Assembly (NCBI GenBank): GCA_004123355.1
Contig: SCHM01000006.1
Span: 806,001-870,000 of the forward strand
Direction of reading: 5' to 3'
Origin: Amphirosellinia nigrospora
Lineage: Eukaryota > Ascomycota > Sordariomycetes > Xylariales > Xylariaceae
DNA: 64,000 nt
The translations under genes and the position numbers were made by a program. Position 1 is the first letter of the stretch, and every line of letters starts with the position of its first letter. Below the pieces are notes generated by a model. That model was not told where the DNA came from, made no database searches, and saw only the letters and a program-made list of their open reading frames with translations. Shown piece after piece: positions 37,013 through 49,369 of this stretch.

Positions 37013-40000
37013 ATGAAGGGGTCCTTCCAGGCAAGCCAGAAGCTAGTCTTCAAGCTATCGCGACCGGGTACTGGGACGGCCAACGGATCATTGTGTATAT
37101 CACTGGAAACGCCCTCTCAATTCTCTCGGGGCCCAGCACGGTTTTGCACACCATCTATGACGACGACAGTCGCAGACTCGAGGCCGTCGCCTTTGACGAG
37201 GTCTCGGGGAAGATAGCAGCATGTACGGAGAGGACCGTGAGGATATACCGACCGATGGGCCACGCACACGATTCCCTCAAGGTTAGCTAGCCCCAGTCCG
37301 CCCAAGCTGTGATGTAGCGCTACGGTGCAGCTAACTTGGTTGGTCGTCCGCAGTGGGCGTTACAGGCTGCCTTCGACATCGAGAATGGCCCGACACCGGC
37401 TACGCTCTCCTGGGGTCGCGCCGAGGAACTGCTCATCGGACGATCCTCCCTCTGGCTCTACGAACCGCGTCGACACCCCCCGTCTGTCACTGGAAACGCG
37501 AACTGGCGAGTCCGGCTCGGTCTGCGCTTCTCTCCTACGACTCGTCCTACATCGCGTCTGTCGGTTACCACGACCGTCTTGTCAAGATATGGCGAAGGTT
37601 GAACTTCGGCTCGGAGGAGGTTCATTTCGAGTATGGGTACCTACCGCACCCGCGAGCCGTTACAAGCATACAGTGGCGCAAACCATTCCACGTCGACCAG
37701 ACAATTGAGAATGTGTTATATAGTTTCTGCGCCGACACCACGCTCCGCGTATGGACCAGCGCAAATGGGGCCGGCGGCAACACACTCCAGCTCTGGGGGA
37801 AGCTTGATCTTCGGCAGGCAATCCCGCAAGACCCTGGTAGTAGCGAACAGGATGTGAGGTGGGCATTCATAATCAGCCAACGAGACCTGGCGAATGCGAC
37901 GGAGAAAGTGGTTCAAGAGCAAGGAGACGACCAAGAGAAAGAGGATGTGGCCCTCCAGTACCTGTTATCTTGCCAACAGAGACACGGAGATATGTGTTGC
38001 CTTTGATGGTAGGGGAAGCATGTCTGCGTGGGCATTAGAGGACGTTAGTAGCAAACCGAGGGAGCTAATAATATTGACAACGTCGCATTCGTCAAGTCGA
38101 ATGACTTTGAGTTTCTTAGCCACTCTGCCACGGCATCACACGTCGAGGTAGTGAGCTATTGCAACAAGTGTTCGGGACATCTGCACATCCTCTTTCACCA
38201 CTTTGATGGGCACATGGAGGTCTTTGAGAGCAATATTGCAGACCTTTTGGACCCGACGTCAAGATCCGGCCGATTGACCCACCGAGCCACATGGTCTGGA
38301 CATTCTGGCGCGATCAAGAAGATGGTGAGAAATTTCAGTGGGCGTGCCGTAGTGTCGCGGACCGAGAAGGGCGAAACCGTTGTCTGGAATCATCAACGAA
38401 GCAGACTACTCAGACACAACATCATATCAGAAGATCGACATATCCATAGGATATGCCTACTGAGGGGTGGCCGATTTGTGGTATTTCTTCACCATGACAC
38501 TCTCTCGGTATGGGATTGTAGGACCCCGCCCACAAGCTGCTCGGGGATTGCAAGTACAACATTCGAGGCAAGCCGCTCTGTGTCCTGGTTCTTCCCCGGC
38601 AAAACGCCGAGGACGTTTCTGTGGCTCATATAGCAACTATCACATCGGAACAGCGAGGTATAGTGTGGGAGATCCGTCTGCCTCTAGATCCAAGCAATGC
38701 AGATGGGACAAAAAGAATGGATATGAAAAGCCCATTCGAGAGTTCTGTACTTTTGAGCTAGAGGGTGCCGGGGATCTTGCATACGTCCTGCCTGCGGATC
38801 CCGCGGGCTCAAAGCCTGTTATATCTGGATTTCTGGACGTGTTTGCCCATGATGTGGCAGTGTCCTATACTCATAGTGGGCGGGTCGAATTTTGGACGGC
38901 CCGGGTTAATGCCGCCCAAAATCGGGTTGAGTGGCTTTCCACATCGTCGATGGAAACGGGGGTGTCGGAACCTGCTCTAGTCAGCGGAAGCACGATGAAG
39001 AAGGCTGCTCTTGTAAACCAAAACCGATCAGCGTTGACGATATGGGACATTCGAGGTGCGCGATTAGAATACGAACAGGACTTTGAAAGCCATAATACAG
39101 TTCAAGACCTCGACTGGACCTCTACGCCCGATATGCAGTCTATCCTAGCGGTAGGGTTTCCATACCGAGTCGTGCTACTTTCACAAATGCGGTTCGACTA
39201 TCTAAACAAAGGGCCGGCTTGGACTCAGATCCGAGAAATTAGCATTCGTGAGTTTACGCCACATCCCATTGGGGACTCGACATGGTTAAGCGATGGAAAC
39301 CTCATAATCGGCGCCGGTAATCAGTTGTTCTTGTACGACAGAAACTTCGACGAAACTAGCGGCCCAGTTACGAATGTGCGAACACACCAGAAACCCAAAA
39401 ATCGAGACTTGTTTGAGGTGGTGCAACAGCTGAACGGACCACTACCAGTATTTCATCCACAGTTCCTCAGCCAGTGCATCTTGGCAGGAAAGCACCGGCT
39501 CGTGAAACGAATCCTCCTTGCTCTAAATCACACTTTGAAGTATTATGTGGAGGGTGACGCAGTCGACGCCTATCTTGGGCTTGACCTGACTGAATTTTAT
39601 ATTGACGGATTTGTAAGTGGTCCCAGAGTGCTATGAAATCTCCTGACGGGGTAGCTGACGATATAGTCCACCACTGGCATTGATGCGAAGGATTCGTCTC
39701 ATATCACACGTCAGATGTCCTTCGACGACAACGATGAAAAGTTCACAGAGGAGCTTGCGGTGAGCATATGCGAGAGACTCCAGAGCATACCGCTGCCGCA
39801 ACTCTCCGGCCATGAGCAAATCCAATTAGTTGATATTGTAGAATGCGCTGGTGTGGTAGAGAAGCAACGGCGGTCGCTCGATGAAAATGGAGCTAGGTTC
39901 ATGGTTTTCTTCCGGCAGCACGCCTTGCGGAAAGGTAGGATCAATGAAATTTACATGTCCTGGAGAGAAATCAATTGGGCATACCATTCCACTAGCCAGG

Positions 40001-41271
40001 ACATTCTCTTGGATTTCGTCTCTCGCAGCTACCACGGAACTATGACGTGGAAGAATGCTCGAGAGAGCGGGATGTTCATGTGGTTATCCGATGCCAGTGC
40101 GGTGGTAAGTTATCATTTCCCTGCCGGAGTTGTTAACTAAAAACTAACGACACGTCCAGAGGATGCAATTCGAGATCATCGCCCGCAACGAATATACAAA
40201 AAGCGAAATGAAAAACCCCGTTGACTGCAGCTTGTTTTATTTTGCTTTGAAGAAAAAAGCTGTCCTTCAAGGCCTCTGGCGCATGGCTACTTGGAATAGG
40301 GAGCAAGGCGCGACACAACGATTACTCGCAAATAACTTTGAAGACCCCAAATGGAAAACGACGGCGCTGAAAAATGCATATGCTCTACTTAGCAAACGTC
40401 GATTTGGTATGTCTGCTCCTTATTATGTCAATATGTTTGCTAATATTATCAAAACAGAATATGCAGCCGCCTTCTTCCTCTTGGCGGATCACCTGCAAGA
40501 TGCAGTCAATGTCTGTCTGAACCAAATTAAGGACCTACAACTTGCCATCGCTATCGCTCGAGTCTACGATGGCGATACGAGCATCGTTCTTAAACGGCTG
40601 TTGGAAAACGAAGTACTGGCCGTCGCCTCGCAGAGGGGAACCGCTGGCTTGCCTCATGGGCTTTCTGGATGCTGAAAAGGAGGGACATGGCCGTCCGGGC
40701 CCTGATAGTAAGCCTCCCCACTTCCCCCTTATCTATGAGGTTTGGAAAACTGACTTTGGTTAGACTCCCGTCTTTACGCTCCTGGACACACCTGCTTCGC
40801 CCGATCTCAGGGCCAAGCTGTTCCTTACTGATGACCCGGCGCTGATTGTCTTGTATTCGCAGCTCCGCCAGCAGAGTCTGCTCACACTCCGTGGCGCGTC
40901 CAAGGTCACGCCTCGTATTGAGTGGGACTTTGTTATTCATAATGCGGGACTGTATGATCGTATGGGGTGTGATTTACTTGGTCTTGATCTTGGTATGTTG
41001 GAGTTTACGCATTTTTCTAACCCCGATATTAACTAAGCTCATAGTCCGTAATTGGGAGTTCCTCCGCCTTCCCACGCCAGCGCAGGGTTTCGGCGGCGAT
41101 GTTGACCCTACAAAACTGCTCCGCCGCCGCAGCTCGCTCATCGTTCAGGATATCCCATTTACCCCCGCCGTTCCCACCGATATGAAGACTGGCGGCCATG
41201 CTGCCAAACCGCCGCCGACTACATTCCAGGAACCCGATGCCAATTCTCTGCTTGATTCATTTGGGTTCTAA
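37013..41271 (+). CDS. rav1: Rav1, RAVE complex subunit (V-ATPase assembly), frame-disrupted
   Basis: Exons are 37013-37281, 37354-39612, 39667-40104, 40160-40406, 40458-40707, 40764-40992 and 41045-41271, about 1308 aa after correction. Rav1 is the large WD40/rabconnectin-like subunit of RAVE, which reassembles the vacuolar V-ATPase. The N-terminal beta-propeller region is marked by GYWDGQRIIVYITGNALSIL, YIASVGYHDRLVKIWRR and LYSFCADTTLRVW. The Rav1p C-terminal domain follows (YYVEGDAVDAYLGLDL; RNWEFLRLP near the end). Frame breaks lie near 37018 (G4), 37463, 37967, 38060 (G3), 38530, 38731 (C3) and 40634 (G4). The 38.75-39.6 kb stretch is open. Introns are normal, which argues against a dead gene. 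Confidence 0.92.
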
Positions 41272-42175
41272 ACCCGACAGGCGTCGGCTAATATGACTAA
41301 GGGTCGCCGACTAGCAGTACGACTTGTTGGTTTTTTGCATCATACGTGGGGTATTACTGGAAGAATATCAAAGGAGTCAGCGGTGAGGTAATGGCGTGTT
41401 GTATCACATTCCCGCTTGCCTGTTTCCCCCAGGTTTACGGTTGGTAATAGGTTGTGGCGGGAGGTATTGGCCTGCCTCAACCCAGGTTGTATTATTAATA
41501 CCATTGCTAGTTCAAACAAGAGGGTTAGATGCGCAAGTATTAGAGTGGAGGGTGTGTAACCTGAATGGAATCAGTCTTGCTTGAATCGATCGTTTCATTG
41601 GGTTACTGACTCTTTATTAATCAGTGTTGCTAGGCAGCCTCCGGACGTGTATAGTTCAACCTACTTAGGGAGATAAAGCGCAGGACACTAGCACGCTCGA
41701 AGGTTGGTGGAATACTTAGACTGACGTTTAGGTTGGTATCTCTGGCCGGAGCTTGAACGGAAACCGCGATTAACTCCGATGCAAGTCGGATGTTACGATC
41801 GATTCAGATCATCACTTTTCTGGCCTACCACATTGCGTCTAAATACATTGTGGCGAGGAGCTGAGCAGTTTAGTCCGGCAATCATGCTGCATCATGCTTC
41901 GGCGGCTCGCGGGACTTATGTAAGTGGGGACTTCAACCGCCGTTCACTTTCGGGGTTGAGAAGTTTAGGTCTAAGGGTTTGAGAGCTGAGATAGAGATAT
42001 GTGTATCGATGCGGATGTAGGTATAGATATAGATGTAAGAGGGTGTGTAGAACGAGTATATAAACGTAGCTGTTCTTCGTCATTCTCGGGAGTAGAATAA
42101 TTATATCACCATATTATACACATCTCGATACTGTTTTCTTACACAGATCTCCGCCACAATAACCAAACAGAAACC
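41272..42175. other. Intergenic, no gene recognised
   Basis: About 900 bp. Purine/AT-rich tetranucleotide-like GATA repeats occur at about 41985-42035. It holds the promoter of the HD-domain gene. Confidence 0.5.
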
Positions 42176-43120
42176 ATGTCTTCCTCCCCATTCCCCTCCG
42201 TCGCCGGGGTCACCTTCCCCGACTCGCCCATCATCACCACGGCCTTCGGCTTCCTGAAGGAGCACACCACGGACACCGTGTACAACCACTGCGTGCGCAG
42301 CGCGTACTTCGCCCTCCTCCTGACCAAGAAGCTCGCGCCCCTGGCGGCCAAGAAGCCGGACCTCGAGCTCACCGCCCTCGCGTGCCTCCTGCACGACATC
42401 GGCTGGGCCAAGACGAAGGAGCTGCTGTCCGACTATAAGCGCTTCGAGGTCGATGGCGCCGATATCGCCGTCGAGTTCATCAGCAGGTATCGGGCGCGGA
42501 TAAGGGGAAGTGGGATGAGCATAGGAAACAGAGGGTTTGGGATGTTATTGCTTGTGAGTTTTCCTCCTTCCCTCCTTTCTTTCTCTCTTCCTAGGGGAGA
42601 CAGTCACTATCCTATAAGAGCACTAGCGATGGTAGCTACAGACACATTCATGATACACGCTTACCCACCTCGCATTTCTACTTGTTTACCTTGATATACA
42701 GTGCACACCTCGGGCTCCATCGCCGCCTTCGGCGCAGCAGAAGTGGCCGCGGGCCACCTGGGCGTCTTCGCGGATTTCGTTGGGCCCAAGTTCCCGAGGG
42801 ACCCGTGGGACGACCCGATGAAGCGGGCGCAGAACCCGCCGGCGGAGGGCGCCGTGATCACGGTGGAGGAGTGGCGCGCGGTGGAGGCGGCCTTCCCCCT
42901 CGCCGGCTGGACCGACGAGTCGCTCCGGGACCTGCTCTGCGGCATCTGCCAGACCAAGCCCGGCTCGACCTTTGACAACTTCGTTGGCGCCTTCGGCCGC
43001 GAGTTCGGGTTCGACGGCAAGGGGGCCGGCAAGGAGGAGTACACGGCCATGTGGAATGCGGTGAACACCTCCGACGTGATCCTTCGGAACTTCGCGTACT
43101 TGAAGAGCTTGAAGGAATAG
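42176..43120 (+). CDS. HD-domain protein, cyanamide-hydratase-like
   Basis: Exons are 42176-42553 and 42702-43120, 265 aa with one missing base near 42486. Metal-binding HD-domain residues are in place: His38 (VYNHCVRSAYFALLL), the H73-D74 doublet (LACLLHDIGW) and, after the intron, LHTSGSIAAFG. This is the pattern of fungal HD-domain proteins related to cyanamide hydratase/Ddi2, metal-dependent hydratases that convert cyanamide to urea. The true substrate is not shown. The break falls between EFISR and VSGADKGKWDEHRKQR. The exon is GC-rich and codon use is strongly C/G-ending, unlike the more neutral neighbours. Confidence 0.83.
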
Positions 43121-43633
43121 AGATAGATAGGTGCTGGGTTCGTGAGATGGAGAATGTCGTCGTCGTGAGTGTGTGTCTTATGGATATGCTATGTACATTA
43201 CAAATGAAGTCGGTTCTCCTCTACGCTCCTTTCGTTATCCTGGATACCATGTATCTGTGCCTGTTCACACTGGAAAGGGTCCTATCCGATGTTTGGTGCT
43301 GATTAATGATCTTGAAGGCTGGGATCAGCAAAGGTTGCCTCTATGCCCAATGAGGATAGGACGTGGAGCCTCTAAGACTATCAGGCGCCGAGATGACCTA
43401 TCGGGAAGTTCCCTTGACCCCATGACATCTCCAAGCCAGCACCCCAACCACTGTAGACATCCGCGACTATACCCGTGTCCATAGCATCTTCTATCCTTCA
43501 CCTTCATTTCCTCCATATCCCGTATATCTCATCATGAAATGCTAGAGTTTGAATCTAATCGAGTTCCTGTTCTTGTTTCTATTTTCTATAGTACGCTATC
43601 TAGTCGCCCTCGCGTGACACCGCCTGAGTCGCC
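43121..43633. other. Intergenic, HD gene to OPT transporter
   Basis: About 510 bp with no supported gene. Confidence 0.5.
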
Positions 43634-46038
43634 ATGGCTCCTGATAGAGGAATGCACGTAATAGAGCCCCGGCCGGAAAGTGATTCCGAGGTCGAGGTCG
43701 AGGAGATGCCATCGCCAACATCTTCCGGGGAAGGTGGCCCGCCCGTCAAGTTCCTCCCAGAAGGCCGTCACTTCACCTTCCGCGGTGTGGCGGCTGGTTT
43801 ACTAGTCGGTCTTGTCATCGTCTTCTCCAATATGTATTTCGGGCTGCAGAGGCTGGGTCAGCATGATGACTATGCCTGCGAGTCTGCTGGGGTTCGGTAT
43901 CTTCCGCACGCTCTCGCGCCACTTGAGCTTCCCGTTCACGCCTGTTGAGAATGTCCTGGTGCAATCTGTTGCTGGGGGCATGGCTATTATGCCGCTGGGT
44001 TGTGGCTTTGTTGGTGTGGTAAGGAGCGTATAGATGTAAAGCTTAGTAAGAATTGATGGTCTGACTCCCTGATTATAGTTGCCCGCTATGGAATACTTGT
44101 TGAAGCCCGCTGAACAGGGTCCCATTCATCTTAGTATGGGAAAGTTGATCATCTGGTCTCTCGGCCTCTGCTATTTTGGCGTCGTCTTCGCTGTCCCCCT
44201 GTAAGTTAATAACCCGGTTGTATTTCACGAAATGCTGGCTCATGTTTCTTCCTAGGCGACGACAAGTCATCATAAGAGAGCAATTGAAATTTCCAAGCGG
44301 CTTTAGCACAGCCGTGTTAATCGGAGTTCTCCATGGCAAGGGAAACACCCAAAATGCCGGAGCCTTGGACCCATCGAAAGCTGCGACGTTCGGAAGCCTA
44401 GCGTTGGAAAACCAGCCTCTTTTTGAAGCTGAAGACGTGAATGACGATGAGGATCATACCACCTTAGCAAAGAAGCAGAGCTGGGCGGCCAACATTAGAC
44501 TATTATTGATTACATTTGGTATTTCAGGCCTATATACTCTGTCCACATACTTCTTTCCCGTCTTACGAAACCTGCCTATATTTGGCACAGTGGCGGCGGA
44601 AACTTGGCTGTGGACTCTCAACCCGAGTTTTGCGTATGTTGGCCAGGGTATTATCATGGGTCCGGCGACAACTATACACATGCTTCTCGGCGCGGTAATT
44701 GGATGGGGAGTCTTATCACCCTTAGCGAAAAACCGAGGCTGGGCACCTGGTCCGATCAACGACTGGGAGACCGGGAGCAAAGGGTGGATTGTCTGGACTT
44801 CACTTGCCATCATGTTGGCAGATGCTGTGATCAGTCTCGGTCATATCGCCTTGCGCCCTGTGGTTGAACATGGGCCAGCCTTGGCTATAACCCTCAAGAA
44901 GAAATACGAGCGCGGCGGTCTACGGGGTCTTTTTCGACGTCATCCTACTGGCTATGACGCTGTTGCCGGCGATGAGACCATCACGAGTCGGCATTCGACG
45001 TCTAGTGCGGAAGGCCTAAGTGGTCTATCAAACATAGACGATGACCAGGGTGGCCGAAGAGTTTGGGACCATGATGATGCCCCTCCAGAGCAGCTCGTGG
45101 GCACCAAGGTTGTTAGCTTTGGCCTGGTTCTTTCAGTCCTGTTCTGCATAGCTAGCATTCATATTACTTTTGGAGAGCTGGTGCCCCTCTATGGAACTAT
45201 AATTGCTGTTTTCATGGCCATGTTACTCAGCATCATGGGCGTACGGGCATTAGGCGAGACAGACTTAAACCCAGTGTCGGGTATCAGCAAGTTAGCGCAG
45301 CTTTTCTTCGCGCTCATCATCCCTCAAACTCATAAAGCCAGCGTGCTCATCAACCTCATCCGGCGCTGTCTCCGAGGCTGGCGCTCTGCAAGCCGGAGAC
45401 CTCATGCAAGACCTTAAGACGGGCATCTACTGGGTGCGGCTCCCAAGGCCCAGTTCTGGGGCCAGCTCATCGGCGCTACCGTCGGTGCTGTCGTCAGTGC
45501 ATGGATATATCGACTCTATACAGCTGTGTATGAGGTCCCGGGCGACTTATTCCAGGTCCCAACTGCGTTCGTGTGGATATTCACCGCGAGGCTTGTCACT
45601 GGTAAGGGATTGCCGTACATGGCTTGGGAGTTTGCGATGGGGGCCGCTGTCATATTTGCCGTCTTTACGATCCTGAGGACAAAAGCCATAGGGAAGACGT
45701 GGCATGCATACATTCCTGGAGGCATTGCCGTTGCTGTCGGTAAGTGAAGCGACTCGAAGTCTTGCTTGATATAATTAGACTGACTGATGTACTAGGTATG
45801 TACAACGTGCCGTCGTTTACACTGGCGAGGACTGTCGGCGGGTTAATGAATTGGTATTGGAGGGTTCGTCTTGGAAGGGACAACACACCCTCATCGTTTT
45901 AGCATCTGTAAGTGAAAGATCATGCCTACTTTTTTTCTGTAACATGTACTCACGATCACGACAGGGTTTCATTCTAGGCGAAGGGTTCTTAAGCATTGTG
46001 AACTTAATATTGCAGAGCACCGGGTGCCTCATCTGTAA
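43634..46038 (+). CDS. OPT-family oligopeptide/metal-chelate transporter, frame-disrupted
   Basis: Exons are 43634-44018, 44079-44200, 44256-45739, 45796-45907 and 45965-46038, about 727 aa when frame breaks are allowed. Family marks include SNMYFGLQ-GWVSMMTMPASLLGFG near the first helices, FPSGFSTAVLIGVLHG, a large membrane domain with FAYVGQGIIMGP and LFFALIIPQTHKASVLINLI, and an ending QSTG-VPHL. Such proteins carry oligopeptides, glutathione conjugates or metal chelates across the plasma or vacuolar membrane by proton symport. Breaks lie near 43850, 45361, 45421, 45885 and 46023 (G3). The last one decides the stop: read as is, the protein runs to 46057; corrected, it stops at 46038. Confidence 0.88.
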
Positions 46039-46727
46039 CGGCCTAGTTACTATATAATAATACTATGGGGACATATCAGGCCGCGCTATAGGCCGTGGTA
46101 TAGGAATCGACGAATCAATGTGATGGTAGCATATTATAATTACCCCATGGATATGCTTTACCGTCCAGGATCATAATGGGAAGGTTACTTGAACAATGCC
46201 GTTTAAGCTGAGGTTGTACTGAGTCCAGCTTGAGAAATCGACTTTAAGTGGTGGAAAACGCAGATCGCGACCAATTACATATAAATCTATTTCAGTTCTT
46301 ACGTCTCCCATTCTGTGATGCTTCGTAACAAGTCTTGGAGTTTAGGGGCACCAAACTGGGTGCTCCCTCCACGTAGGTTTGCTCGCAGAATAATCGTGAT
46401 CGGAGATTAGATGAATGGGAGTGAAATAAACTAATGATAGATTAAAACGACTATTCTAGTAAAATATCGAAAGGCGAGGGAAGATACCTATATATGTATG
46501 CTGCTTTGCGCTCTTCATCGAGGTTTGAAACAAAAGTTAGCCCCATATTTGTGCCCCTCGACCCCTCATACAATATGTGTAAATCATACGACTATGGTGG
46601 GGTTAAAACGGTTAAAGGTTATGAAGTACCCATCAACTTCACGAAAAACAAACAACTTGAGCTCTAGTTTTCACTCTCATTAGATTTTTTCATCGAGAAA
46701 CATCGGACCAGAAACAAGGTGTTCAAG
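46039..46727. other. Intergenic, OPT transporter to dienelactone hydrolase
   Basis: About 690 bp without a supported gene; presumably terminator and promoter. Confidence 0.45.
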
Positions 46728-47994
46728 ATGATGCTCATTAACGAAAGCCATGTCGACGTTCAGACGAATGTGGATGGGAAGGAGACTACGATGAGTATGC
46801 TGCGTTTGCTTGGTGATTGAACCTTAGGGAAGCGCTAATCCGCAGCATAGGAATCTTCACCTATCATCCTGCCGTTCCTCAATATCCGAATGCGTACGTG
46901 CCCCCTAATAGGGGATTCGCGAAATCTGATCGCTGATGCGGAATGACACAGTCGATTCCCTGGCGTTGTACTATTCAGCGAGATCTACCAAGGTGCGCTC
47001 ATGCGAAGCCAATGGGACGCGCGTCTGATTTTACTTCACGATATCTATTTACTAACGGGGTAACGATAAGTGACCGGACCGGTAGAGCGGTTTGCTCGCC
47101 AGATCGCAGGAACAAGGCTACATTGTTGCGGCACCTCGCTGTACCATGACTTCACCGGCCCCGAGGCATTGTCGTACGACGTGGTACGGTCCCCAGATCA
47201 GACATTCCATGTCCTCGCAATTGCGCAGACATTTCATTGTGCATGGAGATTACTGACCAGTGATTTATGCAGCCTGGCACAGACAAGGGAAACGAGTGGA
47301 AGATCACCAAGGTGAGACCGCCGGCGCTGTGTCGCCTAAGCCACCCCTGAACAGCCTGCTTACCCGTTACTGCGACATCGACAGACGCTCCAATCATACG
47401 ACGTAGATACCAGCAAGACGATTGATTATCTACTCAGCCTGCCGACATGCACCGGGCTGATAGGCACCACCGGCATGTGCCTGGGCGGCCACTGTGCTTT
47501 ACGTGCTAGTGTAAGGCTTTCCACTCCCCGCTCGTCACATAGCCTTGCTGACGTTGAGACTGCTGTAGCTCGATCCCCGAATCAACGCCTGCGTCTCATT
47601 CTTTGGCACAGACATCCACAGCCGCAGCCTGGGACCCTTCACCGAGAAGAACCAGTCGCTGGAGGCCCCGGCGAACAGCAACCACACCATCGACAAGCTC
47701 GCGGAGATCAAAGGAGAGGTGGCCATGATCTTCGGCATCAAGGATACGCACGTCCCAGACGACGGACGCGACATCATCCGACAAAAGCTGCGGGACGCGG
47801 GCGTCGTGTTCAGCTTCTACGAGTTCGCCTGGGCCCAGCACGCCTTCATCCGCGACGAGCTGAGCAAGGGCCGCTACGACCCCGCCATCACCAAAATCTG
47901 CTTCGAGGTGCTGCTCGAGCTGTTTGGGAGAAATCTCAAGACTGACCTAGGAGCGCGTGATAATAAGGTTGAGAAAGTCGAGCATTTCTGCTAG
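46728..47994 (+). CDS. Dienelactone hydrolase family protein
   Basis: Exons are 46728-46794, 46851-46893, 46952-46992, 47071-47183, 47273-47311, 47385-47510 and 47569-47994, 284 aa. The protein is an alpha/beta hydrolase of the carboxymethylenebutenolidase type. The triad is visible: Cys133 in TTGMCLGGH, Asp202 in GIKDTHVPDD and His234 in WAQHAFI. The N-terminus (STM-like TTMRIFTYHPAVPQYPNA, RFPGVVLFSEIYQVTGPV) is typical of the fungal family. In exon 4, between about 47109 and 47136, two opposite frame changes swap the expected QGYIVAAP block for an unrelated octet; the frame is regained at SLYHDFTGPE. The substrate is unknown. Confidence 0.87.
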
Positions 47995-48492
47995 ACCACC
48001 CATCTATTTACATACAGTAATAGTTAGCAGGACATATTGCTTGTGGCTTCGCGCAGCTTCTTGTGAATTCTAAAAATAAAATTATTCAATTCTAAAAGGT
48101 TTCTAATTAATTTGGTTGCGATGTGATCTATCACTGTTTCCAGCAGACAAAGAGAGAAACTGGTTCCCTCAGGTCCATCCTAGAATGTTCTATCCTTTTT
48201 GTGAACCTGACGTTTGCACTGGGGGCTGTGAGACTAGAGCCTGTTCCGCTATGGATCTAGTGGCAACTTGGTGTTTGAGTTTGGCCTAGATTTTGCGAGA
48301 GAGTGCGGGCTATCTCGACGAGAGGCAAGACTAGGCATTAAATCAGGCTTATGTAAGTAAAATACAGTTATTTCCGAAACCGTCTCCAATGCAGGATCTA
48401 GGGGATTGTGCATGCGCTGATGTATGCCAGTCTTGATATTTGGCAAGAGCGTGACTGCGAGCAGAGTCAAAAAATCTATCAATGCAGGAACA

Positions 48493-48565
48493 GTAGGTAG
48501 GTAGGTAGGTACATAAGGTTCACAGTACAACATGAAGTACCGAAGTATCGAAGTACCAAAGTACC
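48493..48565. repeat. GTAG tetranucleotide run followed by a four-copy 8-bp repeat
   Basis: GTAGGTAGGTAGGTAGGT starts at 48493. After a 20-odd-base gap, four copies of an 8-mer (GAAGTACC, GAAGTATC, GAAGTACC, AAAGTACC) lie at 48534-48565. It lies in non-coding sequence upstream of Hsp70. Confidence 0.85.
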
Positions 48566-49109
48566 GGTGGATATAAGCCAACAACCTTGGAGGCTGCTGC
48601 TGCACCTATGCCAACCTAGGTATTTCAAGATTTTCAGGCAGACTTGGCAAGCTATGAAAGTTTTCTACATCCAGGCAGGTCCAGGGTTGCCTTGCAGTTA
48701 CCAGGCTGCCAGAATTTTGTGCCCGAAAGATTGGGCCATGTCATTAGGTACCCATTTACCTAAATTAACCTAACCGGTGCCAGCTATGGATGCTATGGAT
48801 CGCTGAGGAAGAAAAAAAGCCTTGGACTGGACTTTTCATCTTCCTGATTTCTCCATGGCGGGGTTCTAACTACCTAGTGAGGTCATGATACCCCACCACA
48901 GCTTTTCTATAGAATCGTAGAAAGTGGCAGATTATCGGAAGAATACTGAGTAAGGCTTTCGATGGCAATGAATCGAACTAATAACAAAGATGCACCAGTG
49001 AGAGTGAGCCCTGTGCATGTGAAATTTCACAGTAGCAAATTTACCGCCGTAGTTTCCACTAGATGGTGCTGGAAAGGGCGGGCAAGTGCGTCGCTGCCCC
49101 CCCAAGTTC

Positions 49110-49128
49110 ATTCCAGAAGCTTCTGAAG
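49110..49128 (+). promoter_or_regulatory. Heat-shock element upstream of Hsp70
   Basis: TTCCAGAAGCTTCTGAA contains three alternating HSF half-sites: TTC, two bases, GAA, two bases, TTC, followed at reduced spacing by GAA. It lies about 250 bp upstream of the Hsp70 start codon, the expected place for an HSF1 site. The match is by eye. Confidence 0.6.
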
Positions 49129-49369
49129 ATGATGCGGGTCCCACCCAAGTACCTCGACCACAAATGATTTAAGGCTTTGCGCTCTCAACACTTCACACAA
49201 CTCTCCCACTCTTCCTCCGCATCACAACTTCCTCGCACACTTTCTAGATACCCCAAACCCCCACGATCAGAGGATCTTTCACGCGCTTTCATAACTGCTG
49301 CATCCTCATATTCATCATCTTGTCCTCTTTTCTCCATTGTAATCCATCACTCACATCACATCGCCCACC

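Larger units (their letters stand above)
47995..49369. other. Intergenic with Hsp70 promoter and short tandem repeats
   Basis: About 1.4 kb. It contains a (GTAG)n run and an 8-bp tandem repeat at 48493-48565, TACCTA words around 48747-48775, and the Hsp70 promoter with a heat-shock element. No gene seen. Confidence 0.55.

Noticed and set aside
42176-47994. HD protein, OPT transporter and dienelactone hydrolase as a metabolic cluster
   Set aside because: Only three enzymes/transporters with no core synthase or regulator between them; adjacency alone is not enough.
48493-48565. CRISPR-like array
   Set aside because: 8-bp units without spacers, in a eukaryotic genome; a simple tandem repeat.
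48249-48605. Reverse 118-codon frame before Hsp70
   Set aside because: It runs through tandem TAGGTA repeats and low-complexity sequence; no family features.
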